Numbered from the stretch's first letter, positions 24,619-38,306 are shown. The stretch is DNA of 64,000 bases from Loxodes magnus (GCA_946699065.1 CAMPDV010000441.1:186001-250000), one strand, 5' to 3'. The notes: generated by a model from the sequence alone, not told the origin. Made by a program: numbers and translations.

Positions 24619-27600
24619 CTTTTATAAATCCTTAAATAAATTTTTTATTAAATGCAACATCTTTTTGTATTATATGTATATAAGCTTTAGCATCTAAAAT
24701 TCAATTTTTAGAATTTAAGTTAAAATTAAGTTTTAAAATAAAGTTGTTATTAAATTCTTTATTCTAAGTCTCTTAATAACCCAGTATAACCTTTTTATCC
24801 TTTTTATTCATCTCAATGCTTTTTATTTGGGCTTTGAAAATATTTATTAATTTTATTTAGAAAATAATTTTAAGATAGCTTTAAAAAATTGAAGCTAGAT
24901 AATTAAAAAATAAAAGAGAAGCTAAAAGTTATAAAAATATAAACTTAGCTTTTATTTATTAATTATAATTATTAATAATAAAATAATGCTGCTTATTAAA
25001 GAATATTTAGTATACTAATAAAACATTAAGCAAACATCTTTTCTTATTTAGGACAATTACCATTAAAATTATTATAGCTCAAAATTTACTAAGCTTTTTA
25101 TAATTTAATTACAAGTATTTATTCTTTCTAACTTAGCTTATTCTGACTGTTGTATTTTCTAAACTTAGATTATAAAATAATGAAATAGTTTCTATTTTTA
25201 TTATTATGGAAATATCTATTAAACTATTTTCATTTTATTTCTTAATCTAGATAAGATTGGCTAAAATTTTTGAAATAAGGGAACATAATTAAATCTTAAA
25301 AATAAAAGTTTTAATGTAATATAATAATTTATTTATTTAACACTAAGACCCTCTTAGTTAATAGATTTAATTTAAATTAAGAGAAGCTTTAATGAAACTT
25401 TCTTCTTAAACATAACTATTAAACAAATTTAAAAGCTTATAATTAATTAATATTAGTGAAGGCAATCATTTAAGTTATTAAGTTATCATTGCCTTTTTAA
25501 TAATCATTCAAGAATGTAGAATCTATATATCAAAAGAAATTGTTGCAATATGAGTAAATAAAAGAGACTCATTTCTCTTTTATTGATTAGCGTTAATTAT
25601 AAAAATGTAGGGAGAATTCTCTTTAGACTAATATAAATACATGCAATTACTTTAGGGCTATTTACATCTTTAACTTCCTAAATAAATAATTGAACTTTCA
25701 TAAATAAAAAATATTTGCTCAATAAAATCTATCTTATAAAATAAGCTTTAAATGCATAAAGCCTTTACATTTTTATTAGAGCAATAAATGTCTACTAATA
25801 AAGAAATTTTTCAGAAGAGATAGTAGGAAAAATAGTAAGACAATTGATTTAATAAGTTGCTTATAATTAAGAAAGAAAGAGAATAAATTTTAATTTAATA
25901 AGTAAGTTTTTAAGCAGTTATAGAAAAATAGAATTAAGCATAGAATCGACAATATTAGAAAAGAAAGAGTCTCTTTATTTTTTAAAGATTATGTCCAGCG
26001 TTTTCATATCTTATCAATTAATAAATTTTAATTACATAACTTTTTCATAAACTCCAAAGTTATACCTAAGTATTATGGCATTTATTAAATATAAGGTGTA
26101 AATATTCTATTTAATTAAGGCAAAAATAAATAAGAAATAACTAATTAAAAAATGGTTAAGCTTAGAAATAAATAAAATCTAGTAAAAAGACTTATAAGTA
26201 AAGTCAAAATTAATATTTCTAAAATAATAAAAATCTAAATTTATATAAAGAAATATTTATCATATCTTTAAGAACCTAATACCTTTAATAGTTTATCTTC
26301 TATATTGTACTTACAATTTTAAAAAATTTAAATCGAAAAAAATTGACTAGACTCATAAATTTACACTTTAAGTATACTAAAGAACTATCGTGATTTTTCC
26401 CTTTATAAAGCTATTATTTAGACAAAGCTTACAAAAGATTTTAATTTGATGGTATGAGAAAAATCATTTCTTTGTAAAATATTTAATTAAGCTTCTAACT
26501 ATTTTAATTATCAAATTTTATTTAAAAAGTAAAGTCTAAAGTGAGCACTACAAGTTTTTAATAACTTTACATTCGTTTTTTAAAGAAAAGGATTTATATC
26601 TGAGATAAAAGGAACTTACTTATAATAACCTAACTTAAATTTATTTATTTTTATAAATCAATATGAATATCTAAAAATAGCTTCTGCTGATTGTTATAAC
26701 TTTTATTAATTTTTATTTCTAAAGGATTGTTTTTTCTTTTTATCTCATATTGTTGATAATCTTAAATTATTTATAATATAATAGTGAGCATTTAAAGGAA
26801 AACCTATTTTCTAAGTTTTTAGTACTTTTTTTCAATTAAGATAAACAAATCTTTAAGCCTTTCCTATATATTTGACAAATCCTACATTTAGAGACTGACT
26901 AGTAAAATGATTATAGTTATTAAAGATATATAAAGCTTATTTTTCTAATTAAAGCGAACTATTGCTTTTTATCTCCTTTCTCAATAACTTTTTGAATATC
27001 TATATTTGGATAGATTTATAGTTAATTTCTTAATTGATCTATTACTGTAAGAGAGAATTTTCTTAGCGTTTATTCAATTAGTTTATTTTCTTTTTCTTTT
27101 CAAGTTTTACTCAACTTTTAATCTTTCTATTTTTATGCTTGTTGCTCTATTAAAAGACTTATTAATAAATATAGTTGCTATTATTTAACTAAGGCTTTGT
27201 GTTTTATTAAAGGCTTATTAGTAAATGAAATACATAAGTAACCTAGAAGTTGCTTACCTGTCTTACAAGTTATACATAATTAGATCAGTCTTAGCTCTTT
27301 AAAACCTTTATTCAAATAAATATTTCTTTAAAACCAGCTTTCTTTATCTTTACATATTTCAAACTAGATTAACTAGATGAAATTAAAAATTGATGAACCT
27401 TATATAAATAGAACTATTAATTAAAGGGTTACTATATAGACATCCTAGATTACAGAGAAAGATCACTCCATTTAAACAAATTATCTTTATTTTTGCTTAG
27501 CTTATTAACTATTTATATTTTTATATAACTGCTGGATACATTTTAAATCAGCTTGAAAGCTACTAATTTATTTTAGTAGCTCTTTCGGAAAAAAATCAAT

Positions 27601-27630
27601 CAATAAGGAAAAGTGATTAGAAATGTAGAT
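24619..27630. other. AT-rich spacer downstream of copy 2
   Basis: No supported gene. The copy 2 frame remains protein-like for another 300 bases or so past its TGA (to about 27250), so the true 3' end of copy 2 could lie a little further left if that TGA is read as Trp. Confidence 0.3.
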
Positions 27631-30600
27631 TCAGTTAAAGAGTAACGTTTAACTTATAAAATGAATAGAAATAGAATATTCTTTACTAAGTACTTAAATA
27701 GAATTCTTAATCAATTAAAATATAGATTCTCAATCCTTTTCCTTAGCTCAGTCTTGGCTTTTCTTTAAGAAATTTTTACTAACATCACTTGGATCGTAAG
27801 ATTCGATTTAGTTTTGTGAATACTCTAGAATTTTATACTATTATTCAAAATCTAAACTTCGATCTTCACTAATGACTTCAAATTTATCGATTTGCTTCAT
27901 TAAGTCTAAAGAATTTATTTGGTTTTTTATTGGAAGAAATCCTTTAATACCAGTTTATGGCTTGCATAGATAATTATTTCTTTTAAGAAGTATTTAATCA
28001 CTTCTCTGAGTAAGCATATCTGACTCTTCTTACAAAACGTTAAGCATACTTTCGCCTTCCAATTGTTCTCGATTTTAATGAAACGGTAGTTCTTTATTCT
28101 TTTATAAAAGACTTTAATCTTCCATTTCTTTAGTTTCCTTCTCTAAATGATTATCTTTTTCCTCCTTAGATTAATAATTTTATAGTTCTTATTCTCTATA
28201 CTTTAAGAGAAACTATTAGACTCTATTATTTCAATATTCCTTAACAGAAAAGTGGCTATTCCAACAAATTAGTTTATATAAGTCACTCTAACTGATTTCA
28301 AGCATTAGTTAATTTTCGATTTAATTTAAGCATTGTATTTCTTGCTCCTTATCAAATAGCTTATAAAGCTTTTTGCTTTTTGAAGAAAAATCTTGTAAGC
28401 TAAATTTTTAACTATCTTAGTCTGGTTATATTGCTGGCTAATTTATAAATCAATATCTTGCTTTTAATGGCTTGTTCCTTTTAGCGTTCTATTTTTATTT
28501 TTTTCTATCTAAATTATTAAAAATCTCTATTAAGTCTATTTTTTATTTGAAGCATCCTAAAAAGTAGTACCATTTCAATGAATTCCTTAAGATCTATAAG
28601 CCAAGCTCCATTATTAAATTTTAGCTTCACTTAGCTATAAAATAGACGTTAACTATAACTAATGCTATAAAGGTAATCAAGTCTATTTATAGGTAACGTT
28701 CTCCAGATTCATAGTAAATGCCTAAGTAAAGTATAAAAATTGATATGTACATATAATTTACTTCCAGCTCGTTTAACTCTCTCTTTATAAAAGGCTGATT
28801 TTTCATCTAGAGCGTTATAAAGATTGCTAAAACAGCTATTAAAATCCAGAACTAGAAAATGATAGAAGCTTTCTATAGGAATATGAAGATAGAGGATATT
28901 ATAAACTTTTAGAAGATCTTAACAAATTCCCAAAAGTAATACTCCTATTTATAGCCTATTGTAAGGAATCCAAACTATGACTTTATTTAGTAAGTCTAAA
29001 TCTTCTTTCTATTCTTATAAAGGTATAGAGTTACTACAAGAGGAACGATTAGTCCATATACTATTAAACTTGGTAAGGCAAGTATCAAAACGAAGTTTAA
29101 ATGATGTTCTTTCCAACATTCTATTTCAACATAAGCGTTTAGAACGTCTATATTATTGGAAATGCTGTAACAACTGAAAACGCTAAAAATGGTTATCATT
29201 AAGCTGGTATAAATTTAAAAGAATGACACACTTAGAACTGTTATAAAAACTGATTTGTCAAAAGATTTACACTTAACTATCGACCAGAAAGTTAAAGAGA
29301 ATAAAGTGGCTATTAGAGTGATAAAAGGTAATAAGATGTTGATAGTAACTTTACTATAAAACTTTCTTTCACCTTCTTGATACAGACAATCAAATCTAAA
29401 TATTGAGGTCGTTAATGCGATGTAACCTTAATTGACTGAGAACAAATCATTGAATGCTTCTGGCCAGTTAAATTTAAAGTTTTGCATTAAAGCTGAAAAT
29501 TACATATAGTTAGTTAAAATCTTGAAATAAACTCCATAATATGAATCTTTCTGACTAGCTGACTTTAAAGTAGATTTAACTATTCAAATAATGAAAAATA
29601 TAAATATCACTATAATAAATAATGCAAAAACTATAGACTCCTTTCTTTGCAAACACTTTTAGCATTTGCTGAGTCCATCTTTAGTCCATCCTTCTTAGCA
29701 TACATCACATAAGATTCCTTTATATCCTTCAGTACAATATCCTTATATATTGGTTTCATTAAGCATTTATTATCTAGAAATTTCATTTTTTTTTGCAAGA
29801 TAATTAGTTACATATTAACTATTTAAGGAAGTTCCTAAGCAAGCTTCAGAATTAGAACATTTATGTACTTTATCCGTTTTAAAACTATATCTTCAATATC
29901 CTTTGCTTGGAACTATTAAATTACTTCCATAACATGTTGCCCCTTCAAAGCATTCTTTGCAATTTTTATCACTTTCGTTTAAAGAATATTAACCATAAAA
30001 GCAATTCTAGCATTATTTACCATTAACTAATATTTGTCCTACAAGACAATTAGAAAAATTTACTTTCATTTAAATTTTGTCTGAAATTTGTAGGTTAGAT
30101 GGTAAATTATTTAAATCTACTGCATTAGTACTAAGTTGCAAAATTGCATTGCTACCTGGCTTTGTATTTATACTTAGATCTTTTATATCGAAAACACCCA
30201 TTTAAGCTTAGATTTTTGTTTTGCCTGAAAATGTTACTTAATTTGAATCTAATGCTTCTATCTAAGCAACTGAAGTATTATCAGTTTTTACTAGCTAACC
30301 ATAAACATCAGTAATGCATAGTTTTCTTTCTTCTATAGGAAATCCAGGTAACTAGTCTATTAACTATCTTTCAGACTTTTTCTTATAGCAATGAGCCAAT
30401 ACATCAGAGATATAGGTATTACTTAACTGGTATCCAAATGCAGCTAAATGATTTCCATAATAAGCAGAATTATTGATAAATAGCGTGCATATGGAAGAGG
30501 TATTGAGATGGGGTATAAAAGTAGGAAGAGTAGCTTGAAAAGAAATAGCTCCTCCTTCCCCTACATTAGTAGTAACAGAATTATGGATAAAGGAATTATT

Positions 30601-33600
30601 TTGTAATGTATAGTTACAAATTTATTTCTTATCACATACTAATCTTAATGCTCCACCTTTAGAAGCAAATTACTTCTAACCATCTATTTTATTATTCTAA
30701 AATACATTTTACTTAAAAGTTATATTACCATTCAAGCAGTAACCAACTCCTCCATGTTCAGTTGCTATACAATCTTAAAAGATATTATTCTTAATTAAGT
30801 AATTATATTTCAGATCATCATTCACTATAGCAAAACAAGAACCTTATACTGATCTCTAATTTTAACAAATACAGTTACTCATATTCATCTAAGAATTCAA
30901 TGCATAAATAGCAGACCCATAACTATTATTACTTACTCCTCTCTCAAACTTTACGTCACTTAAATTTAATTCACTTTCTTCTATAACTAAACCAGTATCT
31001 TAGAAGTCTTCAATTCTACTATCTTCAATTCATAATTTACTACTTTTTTATGCATAAACTACTGCTCCATAACTAGAAGTACTATTAACAAAATCTATTT
31101 TCTCCAGACTCATATTTGATTCAAACCCATAAATTACTCCTCCTTTACCTCCTCTCATATTCTCAAACCTAACCTAATTCATACTTAACTAACTTTATCT
31201 TACATAAATTGCTCCTCCTTCATATTCTCCTTCTCCATTTCTAAACCAACTATTATTTATTTCTATTTCAGAATAAAGGTCACTATAAATAAACGCTCCA
31301 GTGTATCCCTTTTGATCTTCAAAAGTAGATCCATTTATACTTATTTTCGAGTATTACCCTAAAATACCTGAAGTCTATTTAAGTCCTTTATTTTTACTTA
31401 CTACTATCCTATTTATATTTAGCTAACTTTAATACACCAACACTATAGATGATTATCCATCATTATCACTTATTCTTACTTATTCTAGCTAACTTGGCTA
31501 TTATAAGCTAGAAATTCATAAATTAATAATTCCCATAGAATAAGCTGTATTGTTACTAACTTCTGAGTTTGATATTATAAATTGAGAGCTCTAAGCGAAT
31601 AAAAAGGCTCCATCTAAAGCTTTATTCTGAGTAATATTTGAATTTTCCATTCTGAATAAACTTTCTTCTATTATATAACCAACTCCACCTTTATCTTTCG
31701 CTAAATTTTACTAGCACATAATTTCCTTAAAAATTAAAATAGATTATTATATGTAAAATACAGCTCCTTAGTTAGCTTAGTTGTTATTAAAGGTTGATTA
31801 AATAAGCTGTATATTAGATTAATCTGCTTTAATAAATCCTCCAACTTCAGCTTTATTATAGCTTGCGTTAATTTATCGTATAGTAGCTTAAACTTAAGTA
31901 AATGATAAGACTGCTCCATTATTAGCTTTATTTTCTTTAAATTAGCATTTATTTATCTAAATAATATCTTGGTTAGCTTCTATTACTCCTCCTTGTTTAA
32001 AGGCTTAATTATTTAAAAAAAGGCAATCAACTATTTAATAAGTTGAAAGCTAAGACTAAATTGAAGCTCCTGTCATTGCAGTATTTTATTAGAAAGTAGA
32101 ATTTAAGAATAAAGACTGAGTGTTTTTTAGAGAGATTAAAGAACTTGCTTTTACTTAGTTTTATATTAAAGCACAACTAACTAATTTTAAAATCTAATTT
32201 GTTATTTCAATTAAAGCTCCATTAGTGATTTAATTTATTATAAAGGAGCTTTCTTGTATTTGTATATGAGTATCCTTTGCTTCTATTAGTTGCTAGTTTA
32301 TTTTATTATTTCTAAATTCTGTCTCATTTATAGCTATTAAATTAATCTCTACTATTTTCATCACTGAGCTCACTGAATTATTATTAATAGCACATTTAGC
32401 AATTGATGAATTATCACCTACCAACATTTCTACTAAACTTCCTCAAGAAGCATTATTATCAGACATACCAACCGATGTTAGGTTAAGATTGGAAGAACTT
32501 AAGTAAAAAATAGATTTCTTAACTTAGTTTTAATTGACCTAAACATCAAATAATTGCAAATATGATTGAAATAAATAGAATAAATTACCAACTTTAGCAT
32601 AGTTAGCTTTTATGTTACTCTATTATATCCTTATATTAGATGAAGTTCCAAATATTATTACTCCATTATCTTATACTTCATTCGCTTCAAAATCACTTCA
32701 TTTAATGTCTATTTAATTTCCAGCTGATAAATAAAAACAAGAGCCTTATCTAGCATAGCTTTCTCGTATTTTTAAATATGAAATTGATAGAATGCTAGCT
32801 TCTTAGTAAATTAAGCCTCCACTATCTTCAGCATAATTTTTATTACTTTAAATATTTTCTATATCAATTCTTGAATTTATAGCATAAATAAATGCTCCTT
32901 TGACTGCTGTATTATTGAACACCTAAATTTCTAATATAGTAACTTAGCTTTATTCTATAAATAGACTTCCAGATTCAGTCGCTTTGTTATATTTAATTTC
33001 TATTTTTTAAACATCTAAAGACAAGGATTTTAAATAACCTACACTTCCTTGCTAAGCTATATTATACTGGAATGAACTATTTGCTATTTTTGTGAATTAT
33101 TAGTTCATTAAATTTTCAAAGTAGAAGACTCCGCCTCTCTATGCTTCATTTTTTGTATAGCTACTATTTTCCAATATCTAAATTTGTGAATCTTGACAAT
33201 ATATAAATCCACCTCTACCAGAGTTAGCTTGATTACTCTACGCACTTATGTTTACTAGTCTGCTTACAAAAGAAGATTCCATAGTAATTGCTCCACCTCT
33301 TTGCTATGCAGTATTGCTATCAAATTAACAATTTTTAATTTCTTATATGGCTGCTTTTTAAACAGAAAATAAAGCTCCTCCACTATCGTAAGCCTTATTT
33401 CATCCGAAAAAATTGTTTTAAAATAGATTGATTTATGAATCATCTATATAAAAGGAACCTCCATTATTGGCTTCATTTTTAATAAACTAGTTATTTTCAA
33501 TTTTTTCAATTTTTGTCTTCTCTATAAGATAAAATACTCCTCCTTGCTATTTAGCAATATTTTCAGAAAAAACATTCCTTTCTATTAGTGTTATTTCTGA

Positions 33601-35418
33601 TTTCTATGTTGCTAAAAATCCACCTTTTGATTGTTAGTCAATTCCTTAGTTTCTAGAAGCAAAATTGTTAGAGATAATAATAATCTTAGACTTTTAAGAT
33701 AAAAAAATAGCAATTCCTATTTATTATGCACTGTTATTAGTAAAAGAGCAGTTAAATATTTAATCAATAATTGTCTAATCATAACCATAAATTACACTTC
33801 CATTTTATGCTTTATTTAGTTCAAATTTATTATTTTTAACTAATTTTATTTCAGATTTTTCCAAATAAATGCAGCCTCCATTATTTGTTTCAGCACTGTT
33901 GTTATAAAATGTGTTATTTTCTAATGCTATACTAATGCTACTCTAAATAAAGAATAAAGCTCCTCCTTTTTACTAAGCCTTATTATTATAAAATAAATTA
34001 TTTCCGATATAATCTGTTTTGGAATTTTGAACATACATAAAGCCTCCATCTTAAGAAACTGAATTTCCCTTAGCTAATATATTTCTAATTTATTGAATGT
34101 ATGAATATTATAAATATAAATCTCCTTAGTCACTGATATTTTCCTCAAATTAACTATCTTAAACTGAACTTATATTTGTAAAATAACTTAAAATAGATGC
34201 CCCTCATTAAGCATAGTTCTTTAGAAATTAAATATTTGCTATTAAATTTATTTTCATATTTTGTAAATAAATTGCTCCTCCTTAGTAACTACATTAATTT
34301 TCTATAAACTAACTGTTTTCTATAATCTCACACTCTGAATTCTCTAAGTATAAAGCACCTCCATTCTAAGCACTGTTTCCAATAAACTTACAATTTGATA
34401 TATTAATTTTTGCTTATTTTGCATAAAGAACTCCTCCTCTTTTAGTTGCTTAATTATTTTGGAAAATATTTTCAAAAAAGGATTAATTAGAGGCATCAGA
34501 GTATAAAACACCATATTTGCATTTGTTTTCTATAAATGATGAATTTGATAATATCAAAGATGAATTATAGTAATATAACATGTTTTGCAATGACTTACTT
34601 TACTCAAGTATAGAATTTCTTATTATCAAATTGCTTTAACCACTAAAAAGTGTAATTCCTAAAATACCTGATAGTTGGCTATTTAATATAGTTAAGTTTG
34701 AATTTATTACTTTCATAAAGTGATTTAGATCATTTAGATTTTCGTATTCGTATTATTATTCTCATTTTTCTTCTTCTTCCTCTTCAATTAAGCTTGTATC
34801 TTCCTCTAAAAAATAAAAGTCTACTACAAAGTCTTTTGAAATTGTATGGTTAATGGTTAGACTAGATTAGCTCATCTATATGAAGTTATGATATTGAAAA
34901 TTGTCCTTAATATAAGATGCGTCTGAAAATAAAGAAGGAATTCTTTCTCCTGAGATAATGAGATTTTTTATTATGAAAACATCATTCTATAGATTTATTA
35001 TTAGACCAGGATATTAAACTAATATTACTGCTGTATGGTTCTTCTAGTAGCACATCACTGATTCTTAATCATCTCCACATTCTTAATATGTTTGAATTGT
35101 AATTGTTTTAGAACCTTATCACTTAGATCCGCCTCTTAAAATATCACAAGATTCTATGCTATAAACTTAGTTTAAGCAATCAAGTTTATGATTATGAGGG
35201 GATATTAAAATTTATACTGATTGATTTTCCTTTGATTAGTAAATAGCAGCTGATAAATCAGTAAAAGGATATTCCTTAGTTCCAGTTTATTTATCAACTT
35301 TTTATCTTTAGAATATTTCAGGCGTAGTGATATATACTTATTGAACTTGAGCTTTGGAAGCAGGAAAGAAGGAAAAAATAGTGTAAATAAAGATAAAGAA
35401 TTAAAGGGAAATCTTCAT
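27631..35418 (-). CDS. Large Pmp-repeat / Cys-rich / multi-pass membrane protein, copy 2 (intact)
   Basis: A single frame of 2,595 codons runs from the ATG complementary to 35416-35418 to TGA at 27631-27633, with TAA/TAG as Gln and internal TGA as Trp. Layout: signal peptide 1-24; N-terminal domain with CDILRGGSKWQG; a Glu-rich stretch near residue 215; Pmp-like GGAIY/GGALY repeats to about 1700; Cys-rich domain about 1790-1920 with GYWR (1840) and EEGW (1911, TGG here); roughly seven hydrophobic spans about 1925-2265 (FNWP near 1985); and a polar Q/E/K-rich cytoplasmic tail of about 330 residues with YWNNRV near 2396. The pattern suggests a large ectodomain anchored in the surface membrane; the role is unknown. 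Short standard-code frames at 28977-29177 (opposite strand) and 31734-31919 (same strand) are shadows; 28996-29199 is part of this frame. Confidence 0.88.
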
Positions 35419-35496
35419 TTAAACTATAAAGATATAAAAAATAAATAGATTTAATTTATTTAATTAGTAACTAATAACTATTAACTTTAAACAGAA
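35419..35496 (-). promoter_or_regulatory. Conserved 5' flank of copy 2, ending in the insertion's target duplication
   Basis: Same conserved block as upstream of copies 1 and 3 (AAATAAATTAAATCTATTTA, TTTATAGTTTAAATG). The upstream end, ATTAACTTTAAACAGAA at 35480-35496, is one copy of the 17 bp duplication made by the adjacent insert. The insert therefore lies about 80 bp from the start codon and may separate the gene from upstream promoter sequence. Confidence 0.4.
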
Positions 35497-36325
35497 ATAA
35501 AAAATGGCAGAAGGTCTCAAGAAGGGTTTTTTTCCATCTCCATAGAAAAAGGAAAGAAAACCAGAGACTTCTAATTCTTCTCCTACCATGTCTTCTTTAA
35601 TAGCATAATAATTTTCTTAGGCTCTTTAACCTCCAAATTTATAAAAATAAAGATAATCTTAAATTGAATAAGAAATTAAATCAACAGAAGCTGACTAAAT
35701 CAAGCGAGACTTTTTACTCCCATAGCCACGATCAAGCAACTACATGAAAAGTGGTAATTAAAAAATAATGCAGAAATAGAAAAATGATGAATAGCTAATA
35801 ATAGAATAACTTATGAAATCTATCCGTAACCTATAAGAAGAAGTTTAAATATTAAAGAAAGAAAACCAAAAATTATTATAGAAAAGTTAAAACAATGAAG
35901 AAAGATTAATGAAACAGGAAATCGAAGTGAAACTTTTGGGAGAAAAAAGAATTTAACCTTAAATCTTAGCTGAAAATAAAATGGAACTAGAATACACAAA
36001 ACCCTTAGAGATAACTCCTCCCAGAAGAATTTTCAAGCTGTGCTACCTGTGCAAATCAAGATTCCACACATATAAGAGATGCAAGATATATTTGGATAAA
36101 CAGAGAAGAAATAGTGAAGAGATTTGGAGAGAACTTTCAAGAATTTATGTAGACAAGGATGGAAGAATTTTAGAAAGAGGCTTTTTCAAGAGAGTGCCAG
36201 AACTCCAAAAAAACTGGGAGTCCCGAACTTTTATTTTAAACCTCAAGGAACGAACTCTGGTGGTATGTATTGAAGGGGTTTAAAATCCCTGGAGATACGA
36301 ACACTTTAATTTGGTATATATTATT
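35497..36325 (+). mobile_element. Compact single-ORF insertion with 17 bp target-site duplication
   Basis: 829 bp bounded by the exact 17 bp direct repeat ATTAACTTTAAACAGAA (35480-35496 and 36326-36342). The homologous flanks of copy 1 (CTATTAACTTTAAAACC, 6897-6915) and copy 3 (near 52055, opposite strand) carry this site once without the insert. The insert starts ATAAAAAATGG, almost directly at the ORF's ATG, and ends GGTATATATT. It has no terminal inverted repeat and no poly(A). It carries one ORF with a CCHC zinc knuckle, so it resembles a gag/ORF1-only retroelement or a gene retrocopy. It points away from the membrane-protein gene. Confidence 0.8.
35504..36283 (+). CDS. Coiled-coil, CCHC zinc-knuckle protein (gag-like) of the insertion
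   Basis: ATG at 35504 (MAEGLKKGFFPSPQKK...) gives 259 residues to TAA 36281-36283. If that TAA is Gln, the frame goes on through the insert end to a TGA at 36470. Residues 1-90 are polar, Ser/Gln/Pro-rich; about 100-150 form a heptad-like coiled coil (IRNLQEEVQILKKENQKLL); about 177-190 are CYLCKSRFHTYKRC, an exact CX2CX4HX4C zinc knuckle. A basic region with EEIWRELSRIYVDKDGRILE follows. Zinc knuckles of this type bind single-stranded nucleic acid in retroelement gag/ORF1 proteins. No reverse transcriptase is present in the insert. Codon use (AAG, CTG, AGA) is richer in GC than the host genes. Only the C-terminal part is visible under the standard code. Confidence 0.75.
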
Positions 36326-36342
36326 ATTAACTTTAAACAGAA

Positions 36343-38000
36343 TTAGCAGTATTGTTAATTTGCTATAAGAGAAATATGCTTTGTATAACTATTTTCTATT
36401 TATCAATAATAGAATACTTTATAGAAAACACTTAAAAAACAAAGATTAATTTTCAAAAGTTAATTTACATGAAAAGGCATAAGATGTTATAAAATTTAAA
36501 GTAGAACTACTAGACTTTGCAATTTTGCGTATGTTAAGAAGAATTTTTAGTATTTTAGAAATAATCTAAATAAGAATTAGTAAATAAAAACATCTATATA
36601 GCACTTTGATAGAAGTAGAATCAAACTTATATTTACATTGTTATGTATTCGATTGCTGAATAATAGAAAAATAAACTAAAGAAGCTTCAAAAATTTTTAA
36701 TTTAGGAGTTTTAAAATTTAAGTTGGTATTAAATATCTTTAAAGAGTTTGCCCCTACTTAATTTTTTTTTCTTTAGATATTAAGAATTTTAAGCTTTGAT
36801 GCTTTAAGTTTTAAGATTATGAAAAAAAGATATATAATTAAACTAACTTTGCTTCTAGTTATAAGGCTATTTTAAATTAATGATAAATTAATTGTCTAAA
36901 AAGTTTTCCTTATAAATTTATAAAAAAAAACAAGTATTTAAGCATAAAGATAGAATCTAAAATTATACGAAATTACATTTGAGATGATATAAAAGGGAAA
37001 AGGAATTATCCTTGCTATGAATATATAGGGAGAAAGCTAATTTTTATTAATAGTACTTAATTAATTAAAAGTTATCTTAACAAAAGAAATAGAACTTCCA
37101 GGTAATAAAAGTTATTTATGCTTTTGAATTTAAGATTTAATTTCTTAACTAAATTTATAAGAGAAATTTCAAATTTAACTTTATAGCATTTGTTATAAAA
37201 ACGATTCTGGTTTTGATTGAATTTTTACTGAAAAAATTTTATAAATAAAATTATAAATCTTTTGCTCTGCTGTGGTTTTAATTACCCTTGCTTTAATGGA
37301 ATTAAGATTGTTATATATTCCTATTTAAATTTATGAAATTAGCATCACTTAATGACTTTGCTTGCTTCCTTATCTGTTATCCTTAGTACAGTAAAAAGTT
37401 AAAAATAAATCTTTCTTCATCAAGATCCCTTTATTCTATAAGCGTAATAAATATTCCTTATTGCTTGATATTATCTTAATTTATCTCATCTTTCTATAAA
37501 AGGCTAACTTTATAAATTAATTTAGAAAATAAAATGTTAATAATTAATAAATAAGTAAATTAATATCAATCATACATTTATTAGATAGCATACACAGCTA
37601 TACCAAAATTATTCTGCTTGTTTATTTTATAAAGAAAATAGTTTCCCTTTTATGATAATGTATTTAAGATCATAATCTATGCACATTTTGTTGTTTATTT
37701 ATGTATTAATTTAAGTTTAAAAATAAATAAAAAGTACATTATTTCTATATTATAACTCTAAGTCCTACACTTAAAATTAAAATAAGCTATTAAAGTATTA
37801 GCAACAAATTTCCTTTACTTTTAATTTATATCAAAAATGTATTAAATTTGTTAATTTTTTGCTTTAATAGCTGAGAAAATATAAGCAATCTAAGTATATG
37901 ATTTAGAATTTATTTCAATAATATTTGAAATAATAATAAATTTAACTAAATAGTAGCTTTTATTAAAACTTAAGCCTTTTTATTGTTTAAAACTTAACTT
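36343..38000. other. AT-rich upstream flank of copy 2
   Basis: No gene is seen. Blocks are shared in order with 8.1-9.6 kb (see that entry), marking the duplicated flank of the gene family. Confidence 0.4.
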
Positions 38001-38306
38001 ATGGTAATAGAAGAATAACCTATGACGACAGAAAAATTTTTCAAGAAAAAATGTTATATGTGCGGCAGTTTATTCCACTTATGAAAAAAGTGTAGGAGGA
38101 ATTGGTAAATAAGAAAAAATATTTGGAAAGAACTTACAAATTTTTATCCTTCCTCGGATGGTTAGCTTTGAAGAAAAAAGATAACTCCAAGACCATTCGG
38201 AAAGCTCGGAAGTGAACTTGGGTGGAGACATCGGCGAGTCCGAGACCCTGTAAAAGGTAATGCAGGGGGTTATGGACCTATTAAGGAAACATTCAATTAT
38301 CCATAA
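38001..38306 (+). CDS. Small CCHC zinc-knuckle ORF related to the insert at 35.5 kb
   Basis: ATG at 38001 (MVIEEQPMTTEKFFKKK) leads to CYMCGSLFHLWKKC, a second exact CX2CX4HX4C zinc knuckle (Trp = TGA). RKNIWKELTNFYPSSDGQLW follows, matching the EEIWRELSRIYVDKDGRIL segment of the 35.5 kb protein. A GC-rich basic tail (LGSELGWRHRRVRDPVKG) then runs to a TAA at 38304. It is 101 residues and lacks the N-terminal coiled coil. It may be a 5'-truncated copy of a related element or a small independent gene. It sits in duplicated flank sequence whose 9.5 kb counterpart lacks it, consistent with insertion, but I found no clear target duplication. Confidence 0.55.

Noticed and set aside
31734..31919. 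Minus-strand ORF starting MEQSYHLLKF, with a matching plus-strand ORF at 55613-55798 in copy 3
   Set aside because: Out-of-phase frames inside the Pmp-repeat regions of copies 2 and 3; they are conserved only because the underlying DNA is nearly identical.
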